From: an uncultured Schlesneria sp.
GTDB taxonomy: Bacteria > Planctomycetota > Planctomycetia > Planctomycetales > Planctomycetaceae
Assembly (NCBI GenBank): GCA_903858935.1
Contig: CAIOKO010000191.1
Location: 1 to 64,000 of the forward strand
Direction: 5' to 3'
DNA: 64,000 nt
Shown: in pieces, positions 18,373-27,175 of the stretch
Position numbering within the stretch: the first letter of the stretch is position 1
Layout of the letters: every line of letters begins with the position of its first letter
The notes under the pieces: model-generated
What the model saw: the letters and a program-made list of their open reading frames with translations, nothing else
Told to the model about the DNA's origin: nothing
Database searches by the model: none
Translations under genes and position numbers: made by a program

Positions 18373-18635
18373 GCTAAATTTGTGTTGAAACCGGCTGAAA
18401 AACGCGTCTGGACGTAAAGTTTTCTTGTCTGTCAGATTGTTTTCTTTTCTGTCGGTGGCAGCGGATTGGGTCGCTGATATTTTCATTGCCGTTTACACGA
18501 CTGTCAAAACCCTGTATACCGTCGCGAAACCGTGTAAGAAGTCTGTATTCTTCGACTGATTGACACTGAAATTTCCACCACGATCGCCGTGATGGTCAGT
18601 ACTGTTTTTAAGATTCGGCTCCAAAGGAGTGAGGC

Positions 18636-18887
18636 GTGGCGTCGTCGACTGAAGAAAAAGTAATTGAAGAAAAAGTGATTGGGATCGTCAGTGAGCAACT
18701 GAATATTCCCAAGGAAGATATTAAGTCTGCCAGCAATTTTGTTGCGGATTTGAAAGCTGATTCGCTCGATCTTGTGGAATTGGTTATGGAATTTGAAGAC
18801 CACTTTGGTGTGCAAATTCCAGAAGCTGATCAAGCGAAGATCATGACCGTAGGCGATGCAGTTAAGTATATCACGGAGAAGCAGTGA
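18636..18887 (+). CDS. acpP: Acyl carrier protein
   Basis: 83 residues. The acyl chain is carried on 4'-phosphopantetheine attached to Ser43 in the conserved ADSLDLVEL motif. The N-terminus has a tandem five-residue repeat (EEKVI twice), a little unusual. GTG start behind a strong AAAGGAG site. A 263-base gap from fabD may hold its own promoter, as is usual for the abundant ACP; its stop is 3 bases before fabF. Confidence 0.97.
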   Translation: MASSTEEKVIEEKVIGIVSEQLNIPKEDIKSASNFVADLKADSLDLVELVMEFEDHFGVQIPEADQAKIMTVGDAVKYITEKQ

Positions 18888-18890
18888 CGG

Positions 18891-20132
18891 ATGTCCAGAC
18901 GCGTGGTAGTGACAGGGATGTCGGTCATCACCGCCCTCGGCTCAGAAATTAATGAGTTTTGGGAACGCCTTTGTGCGGGTAAAAGCGGTGTTGGCCGATT
19001 GGGGCGATTTGATTGCTCCGACTTTAAAGTCAACTTTGGAGGCGAAGTCAAAGACTTTCGTCCCGAAGAGCATTTTGACTCAAAGGAAGCTAAGCGACTG
19101 GACCGATTCAGTCAGTTTGCGCTAGCGGCTGCGCAGAAAGCGATCCGGCAATCTGGTATCGATTTCAAGGCGGTACATGATCCTTATCGTTGCGGCGTGA
19201 TCATAGGAAGCGGTATCGGTGGATTGAACGAGATCGAAGAACAGCATGCAAAGCTGTTTGATCGCGGCCCATCCCGGGTCTCACCATTTATGATTCCAAA
19301 ATTGATGGTGAATGCTGCGAGTGGAAATATTTCGGTCCAGTTCGGTCTTAAAGGGCCAAGCAGCGCTGTTGCCACCGCATGTGCCTCTGCCAGTAATGCA
19401 ATTGGTGACGCATTTCGTCTAATCCAGCACGACGTCGCTGACGTTCTGGTTGCAGGCGGAAGCGAAGCTGCAATTACACCCATGGGTTTATCAGGCTTCG
19501 CACGAATGGGGGCACTGTCGACAAGAAATGACTCTCCTGAGTCAGCTAGTCGCCCGTTTGATCGAGATCGAGACGGCTTTGTGCTCGCAGAGGGTGCAGG
19601 GGTTGTTGTGCTGGAAGAGTTTGAGCATGCAAAAAAGCGAGGAGCCCAGATTTTTGGCGAAGTCCTCGGTTACGGTATGTCGTCAGACGGTTCTCATATG
19701 ACAGCCCCAGACCCAGAGGGGGCAGGGGCCGCTCGTGCGATGAGTTTATCACTTAAAGATGCCAGGCTTTCCGTAGCAGAGATCGAATACATTAATGCAC
19801 ATGGGACAAGTACGCCGCTTGGTGATAAGGCTGAAACCAATGCCATCAAGCGCGTGTTCGAAGCCGAGTCCAAGCGGGTCTGTGTCTCAAGTACAAAAAG
19901 CCAGTTGGGCCACTTGCTTGGGGCATCAGGTGGAGTCGAATTCGTCGTCGCAGTGTTGAGCTTGTTACATCAGGTCATTCCGCCAACCATCAATCTTGAG
20001 AATCCTGATCCTGATTGCGATCTCGACTACGTTCCCAATAAAGCACGTGAAGTTCGCATCAATCGTGTGATGTCGAACAGTTTCGGGTTCGGCGGTCACA
20101 ATGCCTGTTTGGTAGTTGGGCGAGTGAACTGA
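18891..20132 (+). CDS. fabF: Beta-ketoacyl-ACP synthase II
   Basis: 413 residues, full length. It condenses malonyl-ACP with acyl-ACP. The Cys-His-His triad is complete: Cys164 in VATACASASNAIG, His in NAHGTSTPLGD and His in KSQLGHLLGASGG. It starts 3 bases after acpP. The following gene is a homologue that lacks the Cys. Confidence 0.96.
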   Translation: MSRRVVVTGMSVITALGSEINEFWERLCAGKSGVGRLGRFDCSDFKVNFGGEVKDFRPEEHFDSKEAKRLDRFSQFALAAAQKAIRQSGIDFKAVHDPYRCGVIIGSGIGGLNEIEEQHAKLFDRGPSRVSPFMIPKLMVNAASGNISVQFGLKGPSSAVATACASASNAIGDAFRLIQHDVADVLVAGGSEAAITPMGLSGFARMGALSTRNDSPESASRPFDRDRDGFVLAEGAGVVVLEEFEHAKKRGAQIFGEVLGYGMSSDGSHMTAPDPEGAGAARAMSLSLKDARLSVAEIEYINAHGTSTPLGDKAETNAIKRVFEAESKRVCVSSTKSQLGHLLGASGGVEFVVAVLSLLHQVIPPTINLENPDPDCDLDYVPNKAREVRINRVMSNSFGFGGHNACLVVGRVN

Positions 20133-20218
20133 CGGAAATTTTTAACGGAAGTTTTGATGGTTTCTGCGTGATCGCCAGACGTTTGGTTCGCCGTGTGCGA
20201 CCACTTTGACGCAGATAC

Positions 20219-21559
20219 GTGGCCGCCAATGAGCACCAAATCGTGACCAGATCCTCAGAGAATCGGCAAGTTGTTATCACCGGCGTTGGCATCGTCAGCC
20301 CGATTGGCATCGGTGTTGATGCCTTCTGGGATAGCCTGTCTGCGGGCCGTTCCGGAGTTCGGCACGCTGGGTTGTTTCCCGGATTCGCGGCTCCCGACGG
20401 TGTGGGTGCTGAAGTTCGCGATTTCACAGATGAATCTGCTCGCAAAGTCTACCTGAAAGAGCAGCGCAAAAACCTTAAGGCGATGTGTCGCGAAATTCAA
20501 TTGGGCGTCGCTTCAGCTCTATTGGCATTGCAGAATTCTGAGATCGATCTCAGTCAGATCGATCACGAACGGCTGGGCGTCGAATTCGGTGCGAATTTAA
20601 TGCTCAGTCCTCCGGAAGTGTTATTGGAAGGATGTGTGGCGTGCTGCGACGAAGGGACAACACGCTTTCAAACGACACAGTGGGGGCAGATGGGGCTGAA
20701 CAAGCTTGAGCCGTTGTGGTTATTGAGATATCTCCCGAACATGCCGGCCTGTCACATCAGTATCTCGGCCGATGCACGAGGACCAAGTAATTCCCTGACG
20801 CTGGATGATGCTTCGGGTAATACCGTGATTGGTGAAGCGATGCGGATCATTCTTCGTGGTTCCGCTGACATGATGATTGTCGGAGTGACTGGAACCACTC
20901 TGCACCCTATCAAGACATTACATCAGGCATTGTGGAACGATCTTGCGAGAACTCCAGACGCGCCTGATAGCCGCGCTCGACCATTCGATCTGAATCGATC
21001 GGGGCGAGTTGTCGGAGAAGGATCTTGCTCCTTTATTCTGGAAGATCAGGAACATGCCACGAAACGTGGCGCCAAGATCTGGGGGCGTGTTCTTGGGACC
21101 GGTTCATCATGTGTGACGAGCCCTGACCAGAAGGCCAATTATCGCTTGGCTTTAGCCAACGCGATGCGTGGCGCACTGCGAAGTGCAGGTCTTCGGGTCG
21201 ATCAGATTGGCCATATTAACGCACATGGCTTGGGAACTATCGACGTTGATATTGCAGAATCACAAGCGATTCTGGACGTGTTCGGAGACGAATTAGGTCG
21301 ACGTATTCCCGTCACGGCTCCGAAGAGTTTTCTTGGCAATTCTGGTGCGGGATCTGGATTGCTGGAATTGGCGGCATCGGTCATCGCCCTTACTCATGGA
21401 GTGATTCCGCATACTTTGAACTACGATACACCTGATCCAGAATGCCCGTTAAACGTGGTCTCTGGGCAGCCGCTGGCGACTACTAATCGTATCGTCCTCA
21501 GTATCAACGTCACTCGCATTGGCCAGGCAGCCGCCTCGATTGTTGAAGTCAGTGCGTGA
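20219..21559 (+). CDS. KAS-II-like protein lacking the catalytic Cys (chain-length-factor-like)
   Basis: 446 residues with a thiolase-fold ketoacyl-synthase pattern from end to end (VVITGVGIVSPIGIGVDAFW at the start, NAHGLGTIDVD, PKSFLGNSGAGSG). Aligned to FabF next door, the catalytic Cys164 becomes Asp197 (LTLDDASGN for ATACASASN) and the second His becomes Asn; the first His is kept. It therefore should not condense acyl chains by the normal route. By analogy with chain-length factors (KS-beta, Cys to Gln) it could be a partner of FabF or a decarboxylase; both are inference. GTG start at 20219, no strong ribosome site, 86 bases after fabF. Confidence 0.88.
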   Translation: MAANEHQIVTRSSENRQVVITGVGIVSPIGIGVDAFWDSLSAGRSGVRHAGLFPGFAAPDGVGAEVRDFTDESARKVYLKEQRKNLKAMCREIQLGVASALLALQNSEIDLSQIDHERLGVEFGANLMLSPPEVLLEGCVACCDEGTTRFQTTQWGQMGLNKLEPLWLLRYLPNMPACHISISADARGPSNSLTLDDASGNTVIGEAMRIILRGSADMMIVGVTGTTLHPIKTLHQALWNDLARTPDAPDSRARPFDLNRSGRVVGEGSCSFILEDQEHATKRGAKIWGRVLGTGSSCVTSPDQKANYRLALANAMRGALRSAGLRVDQIGHINAHGLGTIDVDIAESQAILDVFGDELGRRIPVTAPKSFLGNSGAGSGLLELAASVIALTHGVIPHTLNYDTPDPECPLNVVSGQPLATTNRIVLSINVTRIGQAAASIVEVSA

Positions 21560-21775
21560 GTTGCCTTAAAATCTTTCCTCGGCAGGCGAAAGGTTGGTCC
21601 TTTTTTAAGGCTGGCTGTCATCGCGTGCGTAACGAGGACATGAACTTGTCTTACCAAATTTCCAGGATCATTTCCGGTCGTGCGTTGTAGCTTCGACGCT
21701 GGTAATCTGAATCCGGTTGACGGATCGTGAAGAGATCTTTCGTCAGGATCCAATCAACGTCCGTGGAGTTTTGAC

Positions 21776-23023
21776 TTGCGCTGGATACGTCTCGCACCGA
21801 TGACCGCCGAGTCGCTCGTTGTTTGCGTGGCGGTTTACTTAGCGAGCGTTTTTCAGGCGATCGCAGATCGAGAACCATTCGAGGAAGTCCAGCGCTCCTG
21901 GGGGGCGATTTGTTTATTACATCAGCCCGCGATTCATGATGGAGTACGACGTTCGTTGGATTCCGATCTCTATGGTCCATTTGACGTCTGGTCCCGGGAA
22001 TGGTGGCGAATTCCGATAACGGCCTTTCATCATGCCAATTTGATTCATCTCATGGTGAACCTTGTTGGAGCATGGTATCTGGGGTATCGCCTTGAGCAGC
22101 GATGGGGCAGCTTCACAATGGCTCTCTTCCTGATTCCGGCGATTTGTGTTCCGATCATGTCCGAGCTTTGTTTCGGCAAGGCGGTTTTGGGGTTTTCCGG
22201 CGCGACTTGCGCCATGCTAGGAACGCTGGCGGTTTTGAGGCATTTTGATGACAAATTGGCCAGGTCAATTCCCTCAGAGGCGGTCGGATTTGGTGTCGGA
22301 ATGATTGCGCTGGGCTGGCTGTTGACGGTTTTTGACGTGTTTGATTGCGCGAACATCGCTCATTTGACAGGTTTCTGTTACGGCGCTGTGATCGCATTTT
22401 TGACGGACGGCCCGCTTCGACACGTTTTCTTACTTCGAATCAGCGTCTGTCTGGTTCATATATGGTTGCTGCCGGGGTTGCTTCTCGTCATGCACCCCTA
22501 TTGGATTGGGCGGTATCACTGGTACCAGGCGACGTCTGTGAGTAGCCCGCAACGTGCCGAAAGGTTTTTGGAACGAGCGATCAACTGTGATTCGTCGCTT
22601 GCCGGAGCATGGCTGCTGTGGTCTCAGTCTGCTGAACGGAGAAGCGACTTACCTGAGGCGTGGCAACGACTAATCGAGGGAATCTCACACAATCCGTCAA
22701 ATCCGCCTTTAATGGATAGTACACGTCGACTGTGGCGGCATCTGGATTCACGTCAACGTCGAGGAGCAGAGCGTGTCCTGGCGCGGATATTGGGGGCGCG
22801 CTCTGGTGCCTGGTTGATTCAGATACGCAAAGAAGTTTACGAAAAAAGCATCGATTCCGGTGACGAATCAACGACATTCCATCCAAAGGTTGAGCTTTCG
22901 GAATGGCTGCTCGATCAGAAGATTTTGCTTCAACCCCTGAGGATTACTGAAGAACCATCTGATCCGCCAGGGAGTTTCAATGAAAATCAGTTCGACGATG
23001 CAGCGGAAGGGCAGCGGCTTTAA
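21776..23023 (+). CDS. Rhomboid-family intramembrane serine protease with C-terminal extension
   Basis: 415 residues, with hydrophobic helices over about 10-215 and a soluble tail. Rhomboid motifs are intact: HLMVN (His91, Asn95), the nucleophile GFSG (Ser141) and the His in CANIAHLTGFCYG (His196). It should cleave membrane helices of unknown substrates. The tail (about 240-340) has a TPR-like helical pattern (RAERFLERAINCDSSLAGAW, SDLPEAWQRLIEG), so it may bind partners. A TTG start at 21776 has a GGAG site at the right spacing; ATG 21800 is the alternative. Its place within a lipid gene block is notable. Confidence 0.85.
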   Translation: MRWIRLAPMTAESLVVCVAVYLASVFQAIADREPFEEVQRSWGAICLLHQPAIHDGVRRSLDSDLYGPFDVWSREWWRIPITAFHHANLIHLMVNLVGAWYLGYRLEQRWGSFTMALFLIPAICVPIMSELCFGKAVLGFSGATCAMLGTLAVLRHFDDKLARSIPSEAVGFGVGMIALGWLLTVFDVFDCANIAHLTGFCYGAVIAFLTDGPLRHVFLLRISVCLVHIWLLPGLLLVMHPYWIGRYHWYQATSVSSPQRAERFLERAINCDSSLAGAWLLWSQSAERRSDLPEAWQRLIEGISHNPSNPPLMDSTRRLWRHLDSRQRRGAERVLARILGARSGAWLIQIRKEVYEKSIDSGDESTTFHPKVELSEWLLDQKILLQPLRITEEPSDPPGSFNENQFDDAAEGQRL

Positions 23024-23355
23024 AGTTTCCGCCGACCAATATACTTTGAGAAGTCAGCGGCGATTGGCCAGAATTCTCAGCGTGGTAAGCAAAAAAATGA
23101 ATCTGATTCGTCATGCGCCATGCATTCGGCATAATCTGGCGTCGAGTTGTTCATCGGCAACGATTGCGCCTCATTTACTGAAAGCTCCAAATGGCGAAAC
23201 TTTTTTTGCCACTTGATGTTGCACACGGTTTTAGTTGTCAGAAGACGATTGAAATGATCTCTCGAATCGAGTTAGACTAAGTTTCGTCTTTGGAACGATT
23301 TTGTTCCCGCACATATGCTTGCGAGACAGCTGCCTCCCCTGCGGAACATCATCCT
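23024..23355. other. Intergenic region, no supported gene
   Basis: About 330 bases between the rhomboid and SDR genes. A frame from 22980 overlaps the end of the rhomboid gene behind a GGAG-like site but its product looks non-protein-like, and it is not called. Confidence 0.45.
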
Positions 23356-24828
23356 ATGAGTTATCATCTGTTGACCGGGGCTACCGGCCTGCTCGGTAAC
23401 TATTTACTTCGCGACCTTTTGATTCGCGAGATCCCAGTTGCTGTTGTTGTCAGGCCGACTCGCAAGCAAACCGCTCGACAGCGAATCGAATCGGCGTTGT
23501 GTCAGTGGGATGCGGAATACGGTAGACCACTGTCACGGCCTGTTGTCATGGAAGGTGATATTTCTCTGCCAGACCTCGGTCTGGATGCTGTGGACCTGCG
23601 TTGGGCTGCGGAGTACTGTTCGGCGGTCATTCACAATGCAGCAAGTTTGACGTTTCATTCGACGAGTACCGCTGGCGAGCCTTGGCGATCGAATATTGAA
23701 GGAACACGAAACGTTCTTGAATTCTGTCGAAACGCGGGAATTCGCAAGTTCCACCATGTTTCCACCGCCTACGTCGCAGGTCTGAGACAGGGCAAAGTTC
23801 TTGAAACCGAACTGGATGTTGGCCAGCAGTTCTCGAACGATTATGAATGCAGCAAGCTCCAGTCAGAGACGCTTGTAAGAGAGGCTGAGTTTCTGGACGA
23901 ACCGACAGTCTTCCGTCCAGGCATAATCATAGGTGATTCACAAACCGGACTGACAACCACGTACCACGGGTATTACGCGGCATTACAACTCGTACATACC
24001 ATTGTTCGATCAATACCTCCAAACGAGACTGGGCTGGTTGGAGGGAACGAGGTGCGGTTGACTCTGTCCGGAAACGAAACCAAACATCTGGTTCCCGTCG
24101 ACTGGGTCTCAGCGGTGATGGCACACGTGATCACACATGCGAAATGGCATGGAAAGACGTATCACCTGACACCGAAGCATCCCGTGACGGTCCGTTTGCT
24201 TCGGGACGTTCTGGAACAGTCTGCGGGTTTTTACGGTGCCACGTTTTGCGGGGCAGGCGAACGACCCCAGAATGCCTCGGAATCCGAAGTTCTCTTTTAT
24301 GAGCACATCCGAGTTTACAACTCGTATTGGAAAATGGACCCTGAATTCGATACGTCCAATACCGATTTGGCACTGCCTCAACTTCCATGCCCTCATGTCA
24401 ATCGAGAATTGCTGTTGAAGTTGTCTCGTATCGCCATAGAAAGCGGCTTTCCCACTCCCAGCAAGAAGCCGATTGAACCGGAATTCGACGCTGAAAATCA
24501 CCTCAGGCCGCTAATTGATCACGCGGGAAATATGACGTTGAGTAATCTGGATGAACGTTTTCTCGGGCTAGATATCGTCGGCCATGGTGGCGGCCAATGG
24601 CAACTTGTCGTTCGAGGAGAGGAATTGATATCTGTTGAGACTGGACTGCATGCCGATCGATTGGCAACGTGCAGGGTCGATATTGGAACCTATGCTGATC
24701 TGGTAAGTGGTCGGACCACTTGGCGACAAGCATTTTTGACGAAATCGGCTGAACTGAGTGGGAATGGGCGAAGCGTGGCTGAGTATGCGACGATTCTTGA
24801 TCAACTTGCCTCTTTGTCCGTGAAGTGA
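23356..24828 (+). CDS. Thioester-reductase-like SDR fused to an SCP2-like lipid-binding domain
   Basis: About 490 residues. The N-terminal part is an extended SDR of the NAD-binding-4/thioester-reductase type: LLTGATGLLGNYLL (GxxGxxG), VIHNAASLTFH, HHVSTAYVAG, and NDYECSKLQSE (Tyr-x-x-x-Lys). These enzymes reduce acyl thioesters to aldehydes or alcohols. The last 110 residues (MTLSNLDERFLGLDIVGHGG, WQLVVRGEELISVETG, ATCRVDIGTYADLVSGRTTW) have the pattern of SCP2 sterol-carrier domains, which bind lipids. Position after acpP-fabF supports an acyl-ACP or acyl-CoA substrate (inference). Start at ATG 23356 was preferred to TTG 23290. Confidence 0.8.
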   Translation: MSYHLLTGATGLLGNYLLRDLLIREIPVAVVVRPTRKQTARQRIESALCQWDAEYGRPLSRPVVMEGDISLPDLGLDAVDLRWAAEYCSAVIHNAASLTFHSTSTAGEPWRSNIEGTRNVLEFCRNAGIRKFHHVSTAYVAGLRQGKVLETELDVGQQFSNDYECSKLQSETLVREAEFLDEPTVFRPGIIIGDSQTGLTTTYHGYYAALQLVHTIVRSIPPNETGLVGGNEVRLTLSGNETKHLVPVDWVSAVMAHVITHAKWHGKTYHLTPKHPVTVRLLRDVLEQSAGFYGATFCGAGERPQNASESEVLFYEHIRVYNSYWKMDPEFDTSNTDLALPQLPCPHVNRELLLKLSRIAIESGFPTPSKKPIEPEFDAENHLRPLIDHAGNMTLSNLDERFLGLDIVGHGGGQWQLVVRGEELISVETGLHADRLATCRVDIGTYADLVSGRTTWRQAFLTKSAELSGNGRSVAEYATILDQLASLSVK

Positions 24829-25350
24829 CAAGGTTGCGGGGGATCCTCGAGCATGTCTGACGGACCCGCTTCGGACAATTGCTCAATCGTCGGAATGTGC
24901 GGCGCTAACTTGAAGCGTTGCTTATCAGTTTTTGTTGTCGTTTTGAATATCTGATCTTACGACGTTGGCAGTACGATGCCGCCGAGGATCAGCAGGCAAT
25001 TTTTGCAGGCATGGGGAATCGCCTAAGAGAGTTCTGGCGTGAACCCCCTATTCTTCGTCGAACACGAATTCGTTTGCGCGGATACCACAACCGAGCGAAG
25101 TACTTTCGATGCCGAGGGGCGGCCGTTCGGCGGTTTTTGCCGGAATAGTCCTAAAATTGTCACAGATTTTACCGCTGGTAACGATTTTAACGACTTCATT
25201 GTCTCTGACTTTACTAAGAGGCTCTATAATTCCGATGGTTATGATGAGGGGCTTTATCGATAAGGCTCAGATTCCGAAGAGCGTGGCCCTGGAACCGTTC
25301 ATGTGAACGGAGACCATATACAGTTTTCATGCAAAGTTTAGGAGCCGGAC
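24829..25350. other. Intergenic region, no supported gene
   Basis: About 520 bases. Open frames (24918-25148, 25039-25263, 25109-25306) look like chance. A TATAAT box near 25230 with a weak upstream element could be the promoter of the next gene; this is tentative. Confidence 0.4.
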
Positions 25351-25935
25351 GTGAGCAAAGGATTCGCCTTTATTAAGAGTGCATCGGTCGCACTCGCCAT
25401 GGTCGGGATTGTGTTTCCTCAAACACGAATTCTGGCCGAACAGAAACTTTCACCAGCCCCTGCGGTCAAGATTATCCCGGAAAACTCGGTACTTGACGTC
25501 AGCCTCGGGAAGTCAGACACGTTCAACGGTCGAACGGTTGATCACACTGGCGCTCCTGTCAAAGGTGCGAAGGTCATTCTGAAGCAAGGTAAGGCTGAAG
25601 TTGGTCAATCCGTGACCGACAGCGAAGGGCGTTTCGCCGTTCAAAATCTGAAATCCGGTGTTTACCAAGTCAGTTGCGGAGCCACGGAAGGGACCTATCG
25701 TCTCTGGTCTCAGCAATCGGCACCTCCAGCAGCGAAAACACAAGGTCTGTTGGTACTTGGTGAAAACGGCGCACGCGGTCAATATGGATGCTGTTGCGAC
25801 GACGGATCAGGTGTCTGGTTATGCTGTGCTGGCGCGCTGCTCGCCGGTATCGCCGTTGCAGCACTGGTGATTGCCATCACCGCAAACAACAAATCTGATA
25901 ACGATCCAGCTCCTCCAAAGCCAGTTTCCCCTTGA
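25351..25935 (+). CDS. Exported protein with carboxypeptidase-regulatory-like domain and Cys-rich C-terminal membrane segment
   Basis: 194 residues: a signal peptide (ASVALAMVGIVFPQTRILAE), then a Cna-B/CarboxypepD-regulatory-like beta domain (about 55-120: GRTVDHTGAPVKGAKVILKQ, TDSEGRFAVQNLKSGVYQV), then YGCCCDDGSGVWLCC and a hydrophobic helix (about 160-178). Such domains are small beta-sandwich adapters. The Cys cluster directly before a membrane helix is unusual; a lipid or thiol role is possible but unproven. GTG start behind AGGAG; a strong terminator follows. Confidence 0.8.
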   Translation: MSKGFAFIKSASVALAMVGIVFPQTRILAEQKLSPAPAVKIIPENSVLDVSLGKSDTFNGRTVDHTGAPVKGAKVILKQGKAEVGQSVTDSEGRFAVQNLKSGVYQVSCGATEGTYRLWSQQSAPPAAKTQGLLVLGENGARGQYGCCCDDGSGVWLCCAGALLAGIAVAALVIAITANNKSDNDPAPPKPVSP

Positions 25936-26268
25936 TCCGGGGATAAGATCCTCGCAAGAGAATTCGCCGCCAGAAGTTGTGTCGCACCTTCTGGCGGTGT
26001 TTTTTTGTATAAAGCGCAGCACGATATCGACAGATCGCTTTGGTCCCTGTTCTTCTTGATATATCCAAGTTCGCCCGCCACAAAACGTTTTGATCGTGCT
26101 GAGTTGTGCGTGTTTGCCGATCACACACATCCCCCAGTACGGCAAGGTTGGGAGAAGGATTGTGGTACCTCAGCGGAATTTGCAACTTCAAGGACCCATT
26201 GTGTGTGTTTGACGCGACGTGCTGCGCCAAATCGCCTCACGAGCCGCATCTGGAACGTGTTTCAAAAA
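25936..26268. other. Intergenic region after the terminator
   Basis: About 330 bases between convergent genes, starting with the terminator stem. Nothing further was recognised. Confidence 0.5.
25967..26006 (+). terminator. Rho-independent terminator
   Basis: A perfect 10-bp stem, CCGCCAGAAG (25967-25976) with CTTCTGGCGG (25988-25997), an 11-nt loop and then a run of T to 26006. It ends the 25351-25935 gene. Confidence 0.9.
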
Positions 26269-27147
26269 TCACAAATCTGGATTGCCTGAAGTATCTGCTT
26301 TAAGAGTCGGACTTTGAGCCCGTAGCGACTTTGAATCGTTCAGACGATTTCCTTCGTACCTTCCGACGACGTGCCCAGGGATCGCAAAAATCGCCGCACC
26401 GATCGAATTGGGGACCGGAGTAAACGAAGCCAGGTTGCTTCCGAGGTGAGCGCCGTACGACGGGTAAAGAAGATAATATCCTTCCCGTTCAGATTCCGGT
26501 AAATCGTCTTGGAGGTATTCCATCGCATAGCCCGTCGATACGGTTTCATGCCACATCGAAATCAATGGTAATGAATTGACGGCGGCGTATGTACCAGGCA
26601 ATGTTCGCGATTTGATGTCTCGCGCACGGCTTCCTTCTTTGACCGCGACGGCAGGAGCGTCTGAGAAAATCGAGATCGTATTTGTGTAAGCGTTGTAATG
26701 GTCGCCGCCAAAGATCCGTCCTGGAAATATCGCTTCATCGGCCCAAGCCAAGACACCCAGCGTGTACCGCCAGCCCCAGCCGACAGTACGATTGGCATTT
26801 AGCCGCCTCCATTCGTCGATAGGCGCATATTGATTGAGTCGTACTTTTGTATCCTGCAGGTCCAGGTCACCGACATATTGTGTAATTGCCGACTCAGTTT
26901 CTGGTGAGATCTTGTGGTTGTCGATCCGTCGATCCCAAAGAATGATCTTCGACGGGATTCCGACAACCCATCCAATCCCATCAATCACAGGGCGGGGCGT
27001 CCCTCGCTCGATCTGAGGATGTGTTGACGAAAACGCTTCTGACGCGGAAGTCTGTTTATACCGAGCCCAGCTTCCAACACCGCCTGTACATCCGCCGACG
27101 GTTGTCAGAAGCCCCACAAAAAGGAACAGCCGCAAGAACTGAGGCAT
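26269..27147 (-). CDS. Putative lipoprotein, paralogue of the next gene
   Basis: About 292 residues. It has a type II signal peptide, MPQFLRLFLFVGLLTTVGGC, with a lipobox Cys. The mature part shares long stretches with the gene upstream: RLNQYAPIDEWRRLNANRTVG, PGRIFGGDHYNAYTNT, TLPGTYAAVNSLPLISMWH. Function unknown; probably a membrane-anchored periplasmic protein. Where the paralogue has VLHEAAYAKDI this copy has AVKEGSRARDI. Start 27147 has a GGAG site; the open frame to 27456 overlaps the paralogue and is rejected. No known family recognised. Confidence 0.8.
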   Translation of the reverse strand: MPQFLRLFLFVGLLTTVGGCTGGVGSWARYKQTSASEAFSSTHPQIERGTPRPVIDGIGWVVGIPSKIILWDRRIDNHKISPETESAITQYVGDLDLQDTKVRLNQYAPIDEWRRLNANRTVGWGWRYTLGVLAWADEAIFPGRIFGGDHYNAYTNTISIFSDAPAVAVKEGSRARDIKSRTLPGTYAAVNSLPLISMWHETVSTGYAMEYLQDDLPESEREGYYLLYPSYGAHLGSNLASFTPVPNSIGAAIFAIPGHVVGRYEGNRLNDSKSLRAQSPTLKADTSGNPDL

Positions 27148-27175
27148 GCTTTGAGACTCCGTTCTCGGTGACGAA

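Noticed and set aside
22980-23216. 78-codon plus-strand frame overlapping the end of the rhomboid gene, behind a GGAG-like site
   Set aside because: The product is rich in Arg, Ser and His with no domain pattern; the site is probably chance.
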